Assembly (NCBI GenBank): GCA_021831035.1
Contig: JAKBNL010000001.1
Span: forward strand, 186,001 to 250,000
Reading direction: 5' to 3'
DNA length: 64,000 bases
Source: Actinomycetes bacterium
GTDB lineage: Bacteria; Actinomycetota; Acidimicrobiia; Acidimicrobiales; RAAP-2
A program made the translations under genes and the position numbers. This document shows, in pieces, positions 18,327 to 25,931 of the stretch (the stretch's first letter is position 1; the number at the start of each line of letters is the position of its first letter). Below the pieces are notes generated by a model, which saw only the letters and a program-made list of their open reading frames with translations, was not told where the DNA came from and did no database searches.

Positions 18327-19145
18327 ATGACCGCGACCGACCGGGTGGGCCTGCGCGAGGCGGCCGAGCGGCTCGGCGTGCACTACATGACCGTGTACCA
18401 CTACGTGCGCACCGGCCGGCTCGCGGCCGAGCGCGAGGGCGCGACCTGGCTCGTCGAGCGCGCCGACCTCGAGGCGCTCGCGACGTCGGGGACCCGCTCG
18501 GCCGCGCCGGAGCGACCGGCGCGGCCGACCCGTCTGGCCCAGCGCATGGTGCGCGGCGACGAGGCCGGCGCCTGGGCGATCGTCGAGGGGGCCATGGCCT
18601 CGGGCGCGTCGCCCGCCGCGGTCTACGAGGACCTGCTCGTGCCGGCCCTGCGCAGCGTCGGGGATCGATGGGCGGCCGGGGCGATCTCGATCGCCGACGA
18701 GCACCGCGCCAGCGTCGTGGCGACGAGGGTGATCGGGCGGATGGGTCCGCGCTTCGCGCGCCGGGGTCGCTCGCGCGGCACGGTCGTGCTGGGCGCGCCG
18801 GCCGGCGAGAGCCACGCCCTGCCGGTGGCGATCGTGGCCGACCTGCTGCGCGCGGCCCACCTCGAGCCGATCGACCTCGGGGCGAACGCCCCGGCCGCCT
18901 CCTTCGCCGAGACGGCCGCCGGCGCCGACCGGCTCGTCGCCGTGCTGCTCGGGGTGACCGCCGAGGGGCTCGAGGGCGCGGTGCGCGAGACGATCGGGGC
19001 GGTGGCGCACGGCGTCGCCGTCCCGGTCCTCGTGGGGGGTCGGGCCATCCGCGACCGGGCGCACGCCCTGTCGCTCGGCGCCGCGGGCTGGACCGGTCCG
19101 AGCGCGGCCAGCGCCGTCGCGGCGGTCGAGGCGCTCCTCGTCTAG
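18327..19145 (+). CDS. CarH/LitR-like cobalamin-binding transcriptional regulator
   Basis: Predicted repressor that senses light through adenosylcobalamin. The 272-residue product has an N-terminal helix-turn-helix (about 8-52, VHYMTVYHYVRTGRL), a four-helix cobalamin-cap domain (75-145) and a Rossmann B12-binding domain (150-272). The cap contains W115-x9-E125-H126, the Wx9EH signature of CarH that holds the adenosyl group. The lower-ligand motif is E161-S-H163 within GAPAGESHALP. The residue right after the Trp is Ala116, where Thermus CarH has the His that makes the light-state bis-His adduct, so the photochemistry may differ. It ends tail-to-tail with the operon it probably controls. Confidence 0.85.
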   Translation: MTATDRVGLREAAERLGVHYMTVYHYVRTGRLAAEREGATWLVERADLEALATSGTRSAAPERPARPTRLAQRMVRGDEAGAWAIVEGAMASGASPAAVYEDLLVPALRSVGDRWAAGAISIADEHRASVVATRVIGRMGPRFARRGRSRGTVVLGAPAGESHALPVAIVADLLRAAHLEPIDLGANAPAASFAETAAGADRLVAVLLGVTAEGLEGAVRETIGAVAHGVAVPVLVGGRAIRDRAHALSLGAAGWTGPSAASAVAAVEALLV

Positions 19146-19153
19146 GCGCCTAG
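19142..19153. other. Stop-codon palindrome CTAGGCGCCTAG
   Basis: A perfect 12-bp palindrome holds the TAG stops of both convergent genes (18327-19145 plus and 19150-20430 minus). The four-base intergenic space leaves no room for separate terminators. The element could form a short hairpin at the end of both mRNAs. Confidence 0.6.
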
Positions 19154-20430
19154 GCCCTCGTCGGCGGGGGAGCCAGGGCGCCGCGCCAGCGGTCGCGCGC
19201 GAACACGGCCTGGACGTCGCTCACGTGGCGCTCTAAGAACGCCGCCTCGCAGTAGCACAGGTACATGCGCCACAGCCGCGCGAACCCCTCACCGAGCCCG
19301 AGCTCCGCGACGGCCCCGGCGCGCGACTCGAGGTTGGCCCGCCAGCGCGCCAGGGTCTCGGCGTAGTGGCGCCCGAGGTCCTCGAGGTCGATCAGTCGCA
19401 GGTCGCTCACCCGGGTCGTCGAGCGCGTCATCGCCTCGATCGACGGCAGGAAGCCGCCCGGGAAGACGAGCCGCTTGATGAAGTCCTCGTGGCGCTTGGC
19501 GCGCTCGTAGCTGCGGTCGTCGATCACGATGGCCTGCAGGCCCATCAGCCCGCCGGGCTCGAGCAGTCGGGCGCCGGTCGCGAAGAAGGTGTCGAGCTGG
19601 CGCCAGCCGATCGCTTCGATCATCTCGATCGAGACCAGCTTGTCGAAGGTCCCCTCGAGCTCGCGGTAATCGCGATTGAGCACGCTCACCCGCTCGGCGA
19701 GGCCCGCCGCGGCGACCCGGCGCGACGCGTACTCGAACTGGGCGTCCGAAATCGTGGTCGTGGTCACCCGGCAGCCGTAGTGGCGCGCGGCGTGCAGGGC
19801 GAACCCGCCCCAGCCCGTGCCGATCTCGACGACGTGGTCGTCGGGGGAGAGGGCGAGCTTGCGGCAGAGCCGGTCCAGCTTGGCCGTCTGGGCCTCGGCC
19901 AGGGTGACCTCGGGTCGCTCGAAGAAGGCGCAGGAGTACATCATCGTCTCGTCGAGCATCAGCTCGAAGAAGTCGTTCGAGAGGTCGTAGTGGGCGCGCA
20001 CGTGGCGGCGGTCCTGCTCACGGGTGCGCACCCGCTCGGGCGGACGCACCCACTCGTTGAGGCGGCGGGCCGGCTCGACGAGCGGGGCGAGCCGACGCGC
20101 GAGGGCGTCGGCGCGGCGTCGGGCGGGGGTGGTCGTGCGCTCGAGGATCCGCACGAGGTCGGTCAGCTCGTCGCAGTCCCACCAGCCGGCCGCGTAGCTC
20201 GCCGCGAGCCCGACCGACCCCTGGCGCACGAGGGCGGGGTAGGCGCGCGGGTCGTGGACGACCACGCGCGCGAGGGGCCGTCCCTCGCCGACGCGGGTGG
20301 TGCGCTCCCCCTCCACGAGGACGACCGTGCCCTCGCGCACGCGCCCGAGCATCGCGCGCACGACCCGGCGCGACGCGCCCACCAGACGCGGCCGCTCGGC
20401 CAGGTCGGCGAGCTCGGGCCCGAGGCTCAT
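19150..20430 (-). CDS. Cyclopropane-fatty-acid-synthase-like SAM methyltransferase
   Basis: Methylates unsaturated acyl chains of membrane phospholipids, or a related product such as a methyl or furan fatty acid. The 426-residue product has an N-terminal lipid-interacting domain and the catalytic part with HYDLSNDFFELMLDE, the SAM loop VVEIGTGWGGFALHA, the acidic EMIEAIG and the late CYCEAAF motif with the conserved cysteine. All core CFA-synthase motifs are intact. I chose ATG 20430, which overlaps the DUF1365 stop, over an upstream extension. It is last in a three-gene operon; this trio recurs in singlet-oxygen or light regulons (known for Rhodobacter sphaeroides sigmaE-ChrR). Confidence 0.92.
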   Translation of the reverse strand: MSLGPELADLAERPRLVGASRRVVRAMLGRVREGTVVLVEGERTTRVGEGRPLARVVVHDPRAYPALVRQGSVGLAASYAAGWWDCDELTDLVRILERTTTPARRRADALARRLAPLVEPARRLNEWVRPPERVRTREQDRRHVRAHYDLSNDFFELMLDETMMYSCAFFERPEVTLAEAQTAKLDRLCRKLALSPDDHVVEIGTGWGGFALHAARHYGCRVTTTTISDAQFEYASRRVAAAGLAERVSVLNRDYRELEGTFDKLVSIEMIEAIGWRQLDTFFATGARLLEPGGLMGLQAIVIDDRSYERAKRHEDFIKRLVFPGGFLPSIEAMTRSTTRVSDLRLIDLEDLGRHYAETLARWRANLESRAGAVAELGLGEGFARLWRMYLCYCEAAFLERHVSDVQAVFARDRWRGALAPPPTRA

Positions 20431-21197
20431 CGTCGTCCCGCCGTCACGGGGTGGGCGGCCCGGGTGCGGCGCGGCACGAACGGTGCGCCCTTTCGCCACA
20501 GGCGCAGCGCCTGGCGGTAGATCCCCCACGAGACCGAGACGGCCGCCAGCGGCCGACGCCAGAGGAGCCGGGCCAGGTCGGCGCGCGCGTTGCCGACGCG
20601 CTGGAGCGAGAGGCTCGCGTCGAAGACCCGTTCCTCGCCGCGGCGGTTCCCGAGGCGCAGGTGGAGCGACTCGCCGGGCTCGCCGGCGCGCAGCACGTAC
20701 TCGAGGTCACTCGTCAGGAACGGCGAGACGTGCATCGCCTTGGCGAAGCGGACCGGCTGCTCGCGCGGGTCGACCACGTAGGCGGTGCGCTCGTGCCACG
20801 GGGTCGAGGTGACCTCGAGGACGATCGCCTCGGTGGCGCCCGCCTCGTCGAGGCAGTAGTAGACCGAGAGCGGGTTGAAGTGCCAGCCCCAGACCCGGGG
20901 GGTGCTGAGCAGGAGGATCCGGCCCCGCGGGCGTCGCCCGAGGCGGTCCTCCACGAGGTCGCGCACCGCCGCGTCGAGGGGCGTCGCCGGGTCGCCGAGG
21001 TAGTCGGCCCGGTCGAGGCGTACCGGCGCCCAGCGGGTGGTCGACCAGAGGGGGTGGCGGGCGGCCACCTCGTCCCACTCATCCAGTGCGAGCAGGAGCA
21101 TGGTGACGCGTTGGCCGAAGGCGTGGGCCACCCCGCCCGTCGCGGGACCGGCGTGGCGGGTGTGGACGAGGCGCCCCTCGTAGAGGGCGCTCCTCAC
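20427..21197 (-). CDS. DUF1365 family protein
   Basis: The 256-residue product matches the DUF1365 family: N-terminal SALYEGRLVHTRH, the central LLSTPRVWGWHFNPLSVYYC, and a downstream EVTSTPWHERTAYVVD. Biochemical function is not firmly established; the family almost always sits between an FAD oxidoreductase and a CFA-like methyltransferase, as here, and is thought to act in fatty-acid modification. GTG 21197 overlaps the oxidoreductase stop and its own stop overlaps the methyltransferase start, so the three genes are translationally coupled. Confidence 0.92.
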   Translation of the reverse strand: MRSALYEGRLVHTRHAGPATGGVAHAFGQRVTMLLLALDEWDEVAARHPLWSTTRWAPVRLDRADYLGDPATPLDAAVRDLVEDRLGRRPRGRILLLSTPRVWGWHFNPLSVYYCLDEAGATEAIVLEVTSTPWHERTAYVVDPREQPVRFAKAMHVSPFLTSDLEYVLRAGEPGESLHLRLGNRRGEERVFDASLSLQRVGNARADLARLLWRRPLAAVSVSWGIYRQALRLWRKGAPFVPRRTRAAHPVTAGRR

Positions 21198-22447
21198 GGG
21201 CGCGCCTCGGGCCAGGTCACGCCGAGAGTCTCGCAGACCGCGAGCGCGCTGCGCGCGCCGTCCTCGTGGAAGCCGTAGCCCCAGTAGGCGCCGGTGAAGG
21301 AGACGCCCTCGACGCCGCTCACCTCACGGTGGCGGCGCTGGGCTCTCAGGGCCGCGCCGTCGAAGACGGGGTGGTCGTAGCGCATCTCGGCGATCACGCG
21401 GGCGGGGTCGACGGCGTCGGAACGGTTCAGGGTGAGCAGCAGCGGCTCGGGCGTCGCGAGCCCCTGGAGGCGCGAGAGGTCGTAGGTGAGGGTCGGGCCG
21501 GCCACGCGGGTGCCCTGGTGCCAGTTCCAGCTCGCCCGGGCGCGGGCTCGGGCGGGCAGGAGGCGCTGGTCGGTGTGCAGGACGGCCTCGTTGGTGCGGT
21601 AGCGCAGCGCGCCGAGGACCTCGCGCTCGGCCGGGGTCGGGTCGCTCAACAGCGCCAGGGCCTGATCGCTGTGGGTCGCGACGACGACGTGGTCGAAGGT
21701 CTCCGACGCTCCGGCGTCGGTCGCGACCTCGACGCCGCGGGCCCGGCGCACGACCTTCTCGACCGACTGGGCCAGGCGCACGCGGTCGGCGAGGGGCGCG
21801 AGGAGGCGCTCCACGTAGGTGCGCGATCCGCCCAGGACGGTGCGCCACTGGGGTCGCCCGCCCAGGCCCAGCAGCCCGTGGTTGAAGAAGAAGCGCGCGA
21901 GGGCGCGCGCCGGGAACTCGGCGAAGACCGCGGGGTCGGCCGACCAGATGGCGGCCCCCATCGGCACGAGGTACCAGTCGCGGAACTCGGCCGAGAAGCC
22001 GCGCGCGAGGTACTCGTCGAGCGTCAGGTCGTCGTCGCCGTCTTCGAGCAGTGCGCGCGCCTCGCGGTTGAACCGCGCGACGTCGCTGAGCATGCGCCAG
22101 AAGCCGGGGCGCAGGGCGTTGCGCGGTTGGGCGAAGAGGGCACCGAGGGACGCGCCGCTCCACTCGACGCCCGCCACCTCGTCGGACATGGAGAACCCCA
22201 TGTCGCTCGGACGCGTCTCGACGCCGAGCTCGGCGAAGAGCCGGGTGAGCACGGGGTAGTTGCGCTCGTTGTAGACGATGAACCCGGTGTCGACGCTCAC
22301 GCGGCGCCCGCCGACCTCGACGTCGTGGGTGTGGGCGTGGCCTCCCGGCCGCGGGGCGGCCTCGAAGACGGTCACCTGGTGGTGGGGGTGGAGGAGGTGG
22401 GCGCAGGTCAGACCGGCCACCCCGGTCCCCACGATGGCGATGCGCAC
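21194..22447 (-). CDS. FAD-dependent amine-oxidase-like oxidoreductase
   Basis: First gene of the lipid-modification operon. The 417-residue product starts with the dinucleotide-binding MRIAIVGTGVAGLTCAHLL and the associated VFEAAPRPGGHAHT. Later it carries WSADPAVFAEFPARALARFF and a C-terminal FAD contact region GVSFTGAYWGYGFHEDG. It belongs to the NAD(P)/FAD oxidoreductase group found with DUF1365 and CFA-like enzymes; a role in desaturating or oxidising the methylated acyl chain is plausible but inferred. GTG 22447 faces the divergent promoter at 22493-22508. Confidence 0.9.
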   Translation of the reverse strand: MRIAIVGTGVAGLTCAHLLHPHHQVTVFEAAPRPGGHAHTHDVEVGGRRVSVDTGFIVYNERNYPVLTRLFAELGVETRPSDMGFSMSDEVAGVEWSGASLGALFAQPRNALRPGFWRMLSDVARFNREARALLEDGDDDLTLDEYLARGFSAEFRDWYLVPMGAAIWSADPAVFAEFPARALARFFFNHGLLGLGGRPQWRTVLGGSRTYVERLLAPLADRVRLAQSVEKVVRRARGVEVATDAGASETFDHVVVATHSDQALALLSDPTPAEREVLGALRYRTNEAVLHTDQRLLPARARARASWNWHQGTRVAGPTLTYDLSRLQGLATPEPLLLTLNRSDAVDPARVIAEMRYDHPVFDGAALRAQRRHREVSGVEGVSFTGAYWGYGFHEDGARSALAVCETLGVTWPEARP

Positions 22448-22492
22448 GGGGCCCCTTTCGTCGTTGGGAGTCCGGCGTCGCCGGCGTGGGAT

Positions 22493-22508
22493 ATTTTAGT
22501 GCTAAACT
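22493..22508. promoter_or_regulatory. Divergent promoter with 12-bp operator palindrome
   Basis: The palindrome TTTAGTGCTAAA (22495-22506) lies between two -10 candidates, TAAAAT on the minus strand (22498-22493) and TAAACT on the plus strand (22503-22508). A protein bound here would shut both operons at once. The core TTAG-N3-TAAA matches the element on the regulator's own promoter at 18308-18318. This is the most AT-rich short stretch in the surrounding 10 kb by eye. Confidence 0.65.
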
Positions 22509-22543
22509 CATCCCACCGACCACCCGAATCCGGACACCCACCG

Positions 22544-22975
22544 ATGGCCCGCTACACGACCACTATCCGCTCCTCGCTCTCGCCCGCCGAGGCCCTCGCC
22601 CGCCTCGCCGACTTCTCCTCGGCCGCCGTGTGGGACCCCGGGGTCGAGTCGGCCCGCCGCCTCGACGAGGGCCCCGTACGCGTGGGCAGCCGGGTGGCCC
22701 TGGTGGCGCGGGTCGGGCGCCGGTCGGTCCCGCTCACCTACGTGGTCACCGAGCTCGTGGAGGGGGAGCGCGTCGTCCACGCCGCCGAGGCTCGTCGCTA
22801 CCGCTCGCTCGACACCGTCACCCTCGCCCCCCACGGCGACGGCGCGCTCGTCACCTACGACGCGCGCCTCGAGGGCCGGGGCGGCTTCGCCCTGGCGGAG
22901 CCGCTCCTGGCCCTCGCCTTCCGCCGGATCGGGGACCGGGCCCGGGTGGGCCTGGAGAAGTACTTGAACCCGTGA
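22544..22975 (+). CDS. SRPBCC-type polyketide-cyclase-like protein
   Basis: The 143-residue product fits the START/SRPBCC lipid-binding fold: an N-terminal strand ARYTTTIRSSLSPAEALARL, the family-typical DFSSAAVWDPGVESARRL and SRVALVARV, and a C-terminal helix. Such proteins bind hydrophobic ligands; no specific ligand can be read from the sequence. ATG 22544 starts 35 bases downstream of the plus-strand -10 box. Its stop overlaps the SDR start, so both are one operon, divergent from the FAD-DUF1365-CFA operon. Confidence 0.85.
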   Translation: MARYTTTIRSSLSPAEALARLADFSSAAVWDPGVESARRLDEGPVRVGSRVALVARVGRRSVPLTYVVTELVEGERVVHAAEARRYRSLDTVTLAPHGDGALVTYDARLEGRGGFALAEPLLALAFRRIGDRARVGLEKYLNP

Positions 22976-23955
22976 GCCTCGCCCGGGTGGTCGACGCCGC
23001 GCTCGAGGGGAGCGTGCTCGGGAGCTTCACCTGCCTCGGCTACGGGGTCCGGCGTCGCTTAGGGTCCTGGGAGGCGCCCGGGCGTCTCGACGGACGGGTG
23101 GCGCTCGTCACCGGGGCGACCTCGGGGCTGGGTCTCGCCTACGCCCGCGGGCTCGCCGCCCTCGGCGCCGAGACCCACCTCCTCGGCCGGGACCGGGCCC
23201 GGGTCGAGGCGGCGCGTGGGCGGATCGTCGAGGCGACCGGCAACGACGCGCTCCGGGTCTGGGTCGGCGACCTCGCCGAGCCCCGGGGGGTGGCGGCCCT
23301 CGCGCGCGAGCTCGCCGGGGCGATCCCCCGGCTCGACGTCCTGATCCACAACGCCGGGGCCATCGCGCCCGCGCGCGCCCTCCACGACGGCGTCGAGTCG
23401 ACGGTGGCCACCCAGCTGCTCGCGCCGTACCTCCTCACCGAGGCGCTCCACGACGCCCTCGCCGCGGCCCCGCCGGGCCGGGTCGTCCTGGTCGCCTCGG
23501 GCGGGATGTACGCCGAGCCCTTCGACCTCGAGCGCCTCGCCCGACTCGAGGGACCCTTCGACGGCGTGCGCACCTACGCGAGGGTCAAGCGGGCTCAGGT
23601 CGTGCTGGCCCGGGCCTGGGCGCGGCGGTGGCCGGCCGGGGTGGTGAGCGTGGTGGCCCTTCACCCCGGCTGGACCGACACCCCCGGGCTCGCGCGCTCC
23701 CTGCCGCGCTTCTACCGGGCCCTGCGGCCCGTGCTGCGCACCCCCGACCAGGGCGCCGACACCGGACTGTGGTTCGCCGGGGCCGCCGGCGCCCCCTCGC
23801 TCAGCGGGTCGTTCCTCTTCGACCGGCGCCCTCGCTCGACCGAGCGTCTTCCGCGGACCCGCTCGAGGGACCCCCGGGGCGACGAGGAGCGGCTGATGGG
23901 CTGGCTCGCGGGGCTCGCCGCGGACGCCGCGGGGCCGGGGTCCGAGCACCGCTAG
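22972..23955 (+). CDS. Short-chain dehydrogenase/reductase (DHRS12-like)
   Basis: The 327-residue product is a classical SDR with an extended N-terminus. The cofactor motif is TGATSGLG (near residue 48), followed by HNAGAI, the catalytic Ser in VLVASGG and YARVK (YxxxK). The C-terminus is longer than in minimal SDRs, as in the DHRS12-like group. The pair SRPBCC-SDR accompanies the CFA-like operon; R. sphaeroides also has an SDR gene in its singlet-oxygen cluster. GTG 22972 overlaps the preceding stop. Substrate unknown, possibly an oxidised lipid carbonyl. Confidence 0.9.
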   Translation: MSLARVVDAALEGSVLGSFTCLGYGVRRRLGSWEAPGRLDGRVALVTGATSGLGLAYARGLAALGAETHLLGRDRARVEAARGRIVEATGNDALRVWVGDLAEPRGVAALARELAGAIPRLDVLIHNAGAIAPARALHDGVESTVATQLLAPYLLTEALHDALAAAPPGRVVLVASGGMYAEPFDLERLARLEGPFDGVRTYARVKRAQVVLARAWARRWPAGVVSVVALHPGWTDTPGLARSLPRFYRALRPVLRTPDQGADTGLWFAGAAGAPSLSGSFLFDRRPRSTERLPRTRSRDPRGDEERLMGWLAGLAADAAGPGSEHR

Positions 23956-23988
23956 CCTGGCGGGGCGGCCACCGCCGGCCCGGCGTTT

Positions 23989-24016
23989 TTGCGCTCCCGG
24001 GAGTTTCCGGTAGACT
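23989..24016 (+). promoter_or_regulatory. Promoter of the infA-rpmJ-rpsM-alpha operon
   Basis: TTGCGC (23989-23994), a 16-base spacer and TAGACT (24011-24016) lie about 85 bases upstream of infA. This promoter replaces the read-through from map that serves these genes in most actinobacteria. Confidence 0.6.
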
Positions 24017-24101
24017 TGTGAGCCGACCTCGCGGAGCGCCGCGGGGTCTCCCGTGCGGGCGCTGACCTCGCACGCCGTTGTGCCCGAGCAAGGAGAAGGA
24101 C

Positions 24102-24326
24102 CTGAGCAAGCAGAAGGAAGACGCGTTCACCGTGGAAGGCACCGTCGTGGAGCCTTTGCCGAACGCCATGTTCCGGGTGGAGCTGGAGAACGGATACACC
24201 GTCCTCGCCCACAGCTCCGGGAAGATGCGCATGCACCGCATCCGCATCCTGCCCGGCGACAAGGTGCAGGTGGAGATCACCCCCTACGACATGACCCGCG
24301 GCCGTATCACCTACCGCTACAAATAG
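24102..24326 (+). CDS. infA: Translation initiation factor IF-1, probable CTG start
   Basis: OB-fold factor that occupies the 30S A site during initiation. The protein ([20 protein letters not shown], then [17 protein letters not shown], ending [11 protein letters not shown]) is unmistakable. No ATG or GTG lies in frame at a suitable place. AAGGAG at 24090-24095 is six bases before CTG 24102, which gives a normal-sized 74-residue product starting [11 protein letters not shown]. An in-frame TTG at 24078 would add eight residues but puts the ribosome site inside the gene. A CTG start is rare and would make IF-1 synthesis itself initiation-sensitive. Confidence 0.93.
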   Translation: MSKQKEDAFTVEGTVVEPLPNAMFRVELENGYTVLAHSSGKMRMHRIRILPGDKVQVEITPYDMTRGRITYRYK

Positions 24327-24352
24327 CTCCCGTCCACGAGTCCAGGAACGAA

Positions 24353-24469
24353 ATGAAAGTCCGCGCGAGCGTCAAGCCGATCTGTGAGAAGTGCAAGGTC
24401 ATCCGACGGGCCGGCGTCGTCCGGGTGATCTGTGAGGCGAACCCGCGCCACAAGCAGCGCCAGGGCTAG
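24353..24469 (+). CDS. rpmJ: 50S ribosomal protein L36
   Basis: The 38-residue product [20 protein letters not shown] is the zinc-binding form of L36, with ligands Cys11, Cys14, Cys27 and His33. It has one residue more than the usual 37 ([10 protein letters not shown] in place of ICENPRHKQ). It lies 26 bases after infA and 8 bases before rpsM. Confidence 0.96.
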   Translation: MKVRASVKPICEKCKVIRRAGVVRVICEANPRHKQRQG

Positions 24470-24477
24470 GAGAGAAC

Positions 24478-24855
24478 ATGGCTCGAATCGCAGGCGTCGA
24501 CATCCCGCGCGACAAGCGCACGGTGATCGCGCTGACCTACATCTTCGGTGTGGGCCCGACCATCGCCCAGCAGATCTGCGCGGCCACCGGCGTGAGCGAG
24601 TCGACGCGGGTGAAGGACCTCACCGACGCCGAGGTGAACGCGCTGCGCACCTACATCGACCAGAACGTGACCGTCGAGGGTGACCTGCGCCGCGACGTCG
24701 CCCAGGACATCAAGCGCAAGATGGAGATCAACTCCCTCCAGGGCATCCGCCACCGCAAGGGCCTGCCCGTGCGCGGCCAGCGGACCCGCACCAACGCCCG
24801 CACGCGCAAGGGACCGCGGCGCACCGTCGCCGGCAAGAAGAAGGTGACCAAGTAA
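24478..24855 (+). CDS. rpsM: 30S ribosomal protein S13
   Basis: Head protein bridging to the 50S subunit. The 125-residue product has [21 protein letters not shown], the helix-hairpin-helix region and the C-terminal [21 protein letters not shown] with a lysine-rich tail. Its stop shares a base with the rpsK start (TAATG). Confidence 0.97.
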   Translation: MARIAGVDIPRDKRTVIALTYIFGVGPTIAQQICAATGVSESTRVKDLTDAEVNALRTYIDQNVTVEGDLRRDVAQDIKRKMEINSLQGIRHRKGLPVRGQRTRTNARTRKGPRRTVAGKKKVTK

Positions 24856-25250
24856 TGGCCAAGCCGTCCACCGCCCGCAAGCCGCGCAAGAAGGAGCGCA
24901 AGAACGTCGCCTTTGGCGTCGCGCACATCAAGAGCTCCTTCAACAACACGATCGTCTCGATCACCGACCCCGAGGGCAACGTGCTCTCGTGGGCCTCGTC
25001 GGGCCAGGTCGGCTTCAAGGGGTCGCGTAAGTCCACCCCCTACGCCGCCCAGCTGGCCGCCGAGAAGTGCGCGCGCGCCGCGATGGAGCACGGGGTGAAG
25101 AAGGTCGACGTGCTCGTGCGCGGGCCGGGATCGGGTCGCGAGACCGCGATCCGCTCGATCGCCGCGGCGGGCATCGAGGTGGTGGCGATCAAGGACGTCA
25201 CGCCGCTGCCGCACAACGGGTGCCGCCCCAAGAAGCGGCGCCGGGGCTAA
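24855..25250 (+). CDS. rpsK: 30S ribosomal protein S11
   Basis: Platform protein that contacts mRNA near the Shine-Dalgarno helix. The 131-residue product includes [38 protein letters not shown] and the C-terminal [18 protein letters not shown] normal S11 in the canonical rpsM-rpsK-rpsD order. Confidence 0.98.
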   Translation: MAKPSTARKPRKKERKNVAFGVAHIKSSFNNTIVSITDPEGNVLSWASSGQVGFKGSRKSTPYAAQLAAEKCARAAMEHGVKKVDVLVRGPGSGRETAIRSIAAAGIEVVAIKDVTPLPHNGCRPKKRRRG

Positions 25251-25260
25251 GGAAGAAGGA

Positions 25261-25905
25261 ATGGCTCGATACACAGGTCCCGTCTGCCGCCTCTGCCGGC
25301 GTGAGCGCACCAAGCTCTACTTGAAGGGCGAGCGGTGCTTCTCGCTCAAGTGCCCGGTCGCGGAGAACTCCGACCGGCGCATGCGCGCCTTCCCCCCGGG
25401 GATGCACGGCCGCGACCGCCAGCGCCAGGGCTCGGAGTACCTGAACCAGCTGCGCGAGAAGCAGAAGGCCCGTCGGACCTACGGCGTGCTGGAGAAGCAG
25501 TTCCGCAACCTCTACGAGGAGGCCAACCGTCGCCCCGGCATGACCGGCACGACGCTGCTGCAGATGCTCGAGACGCGCCTCGACAACGTCGCCTACCGCG
25601 CCGGGTGGGGCGCCTCGCGCGCCCAGGCCCGCCAGTTCGTGCGTCACGGTCACGTGAGCGTCGACGGCAAGCGCGTCGACATCCCCTCGTACCGCGTGAA
25701 GCCCGGCCAGGTCGTCACCCTGAAGGGTTCCACCCGTGAGAACTTCAACGTGAAGCGCAACCTCGACGTCCTGGACCGCAGCGTCCCGGGCTGGCTCGAG
25801 GTCGCTGAGAACGGCTTCGCCGTGACCGTGCGCGCCATCCCCGCGCGCGAGCAGATCGACGAGTCGATCCGCGAGCAGCTCATCGTCGAGCTCTACTCGA
25901 AGTAA
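25261..25905 (+). CDS. rpsD: 30S ribosomal protein S4, zinc-binding form
   Basis: Primary assembly protein of the 30S body; in E. coli S4 represses the alpha operon. The 214-residue product has four N-terminal cysteines (Cys9, Cys12, Cys26, Cys31), the zinc-containing form. The S4 RNA-binding domain follows, with LDNVAYRAGWGASRAQARQ and VRHGHVSVDGKRVDIPSY. Confidence 0.97.
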   Translation: MARYTGPVCRLCRRERTKLYLKGERCFSLKCPVAENSDRRMRAFPPGMHGRDRQRQGSEYLNQLREKQKARRTYGVLEKQFRNLYEEANRRPGMTGTTLLQMLETRLDNVAYRAGWGASRAQARQFVRHGHVSVDGKRVDIPSYRVKPGQVVTLKGSTRENFNVKRNLDVLDRSVPGWLEVAENGFAVTVRAIPAREQIDESIREQLIVELYSK

Positions 25906-25931
25906 ACGTCCTCGATACCCCAGGAGTACCC

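Noticed and set aside
14934..19064. Minus-strand open frame of more than 4 kb spanning the sulfatase, the YbhN-type gene and the regulator
   Set aside because: Only the first 2283 bases encode recognisable protein. The upstream part is His/Arg/Gly-rich antisense of two well-supported plus-strand genes, and a good ribosome site marks the sulfatase start at 17216.
22495..22506. Possible CIRCE element at the divergent lipid promoter
   Set aside because: It contains AGTGCTAA like a CIRCE half, but no second half at the required 9-base spacing; the 12-bp palindrome stands on its own.
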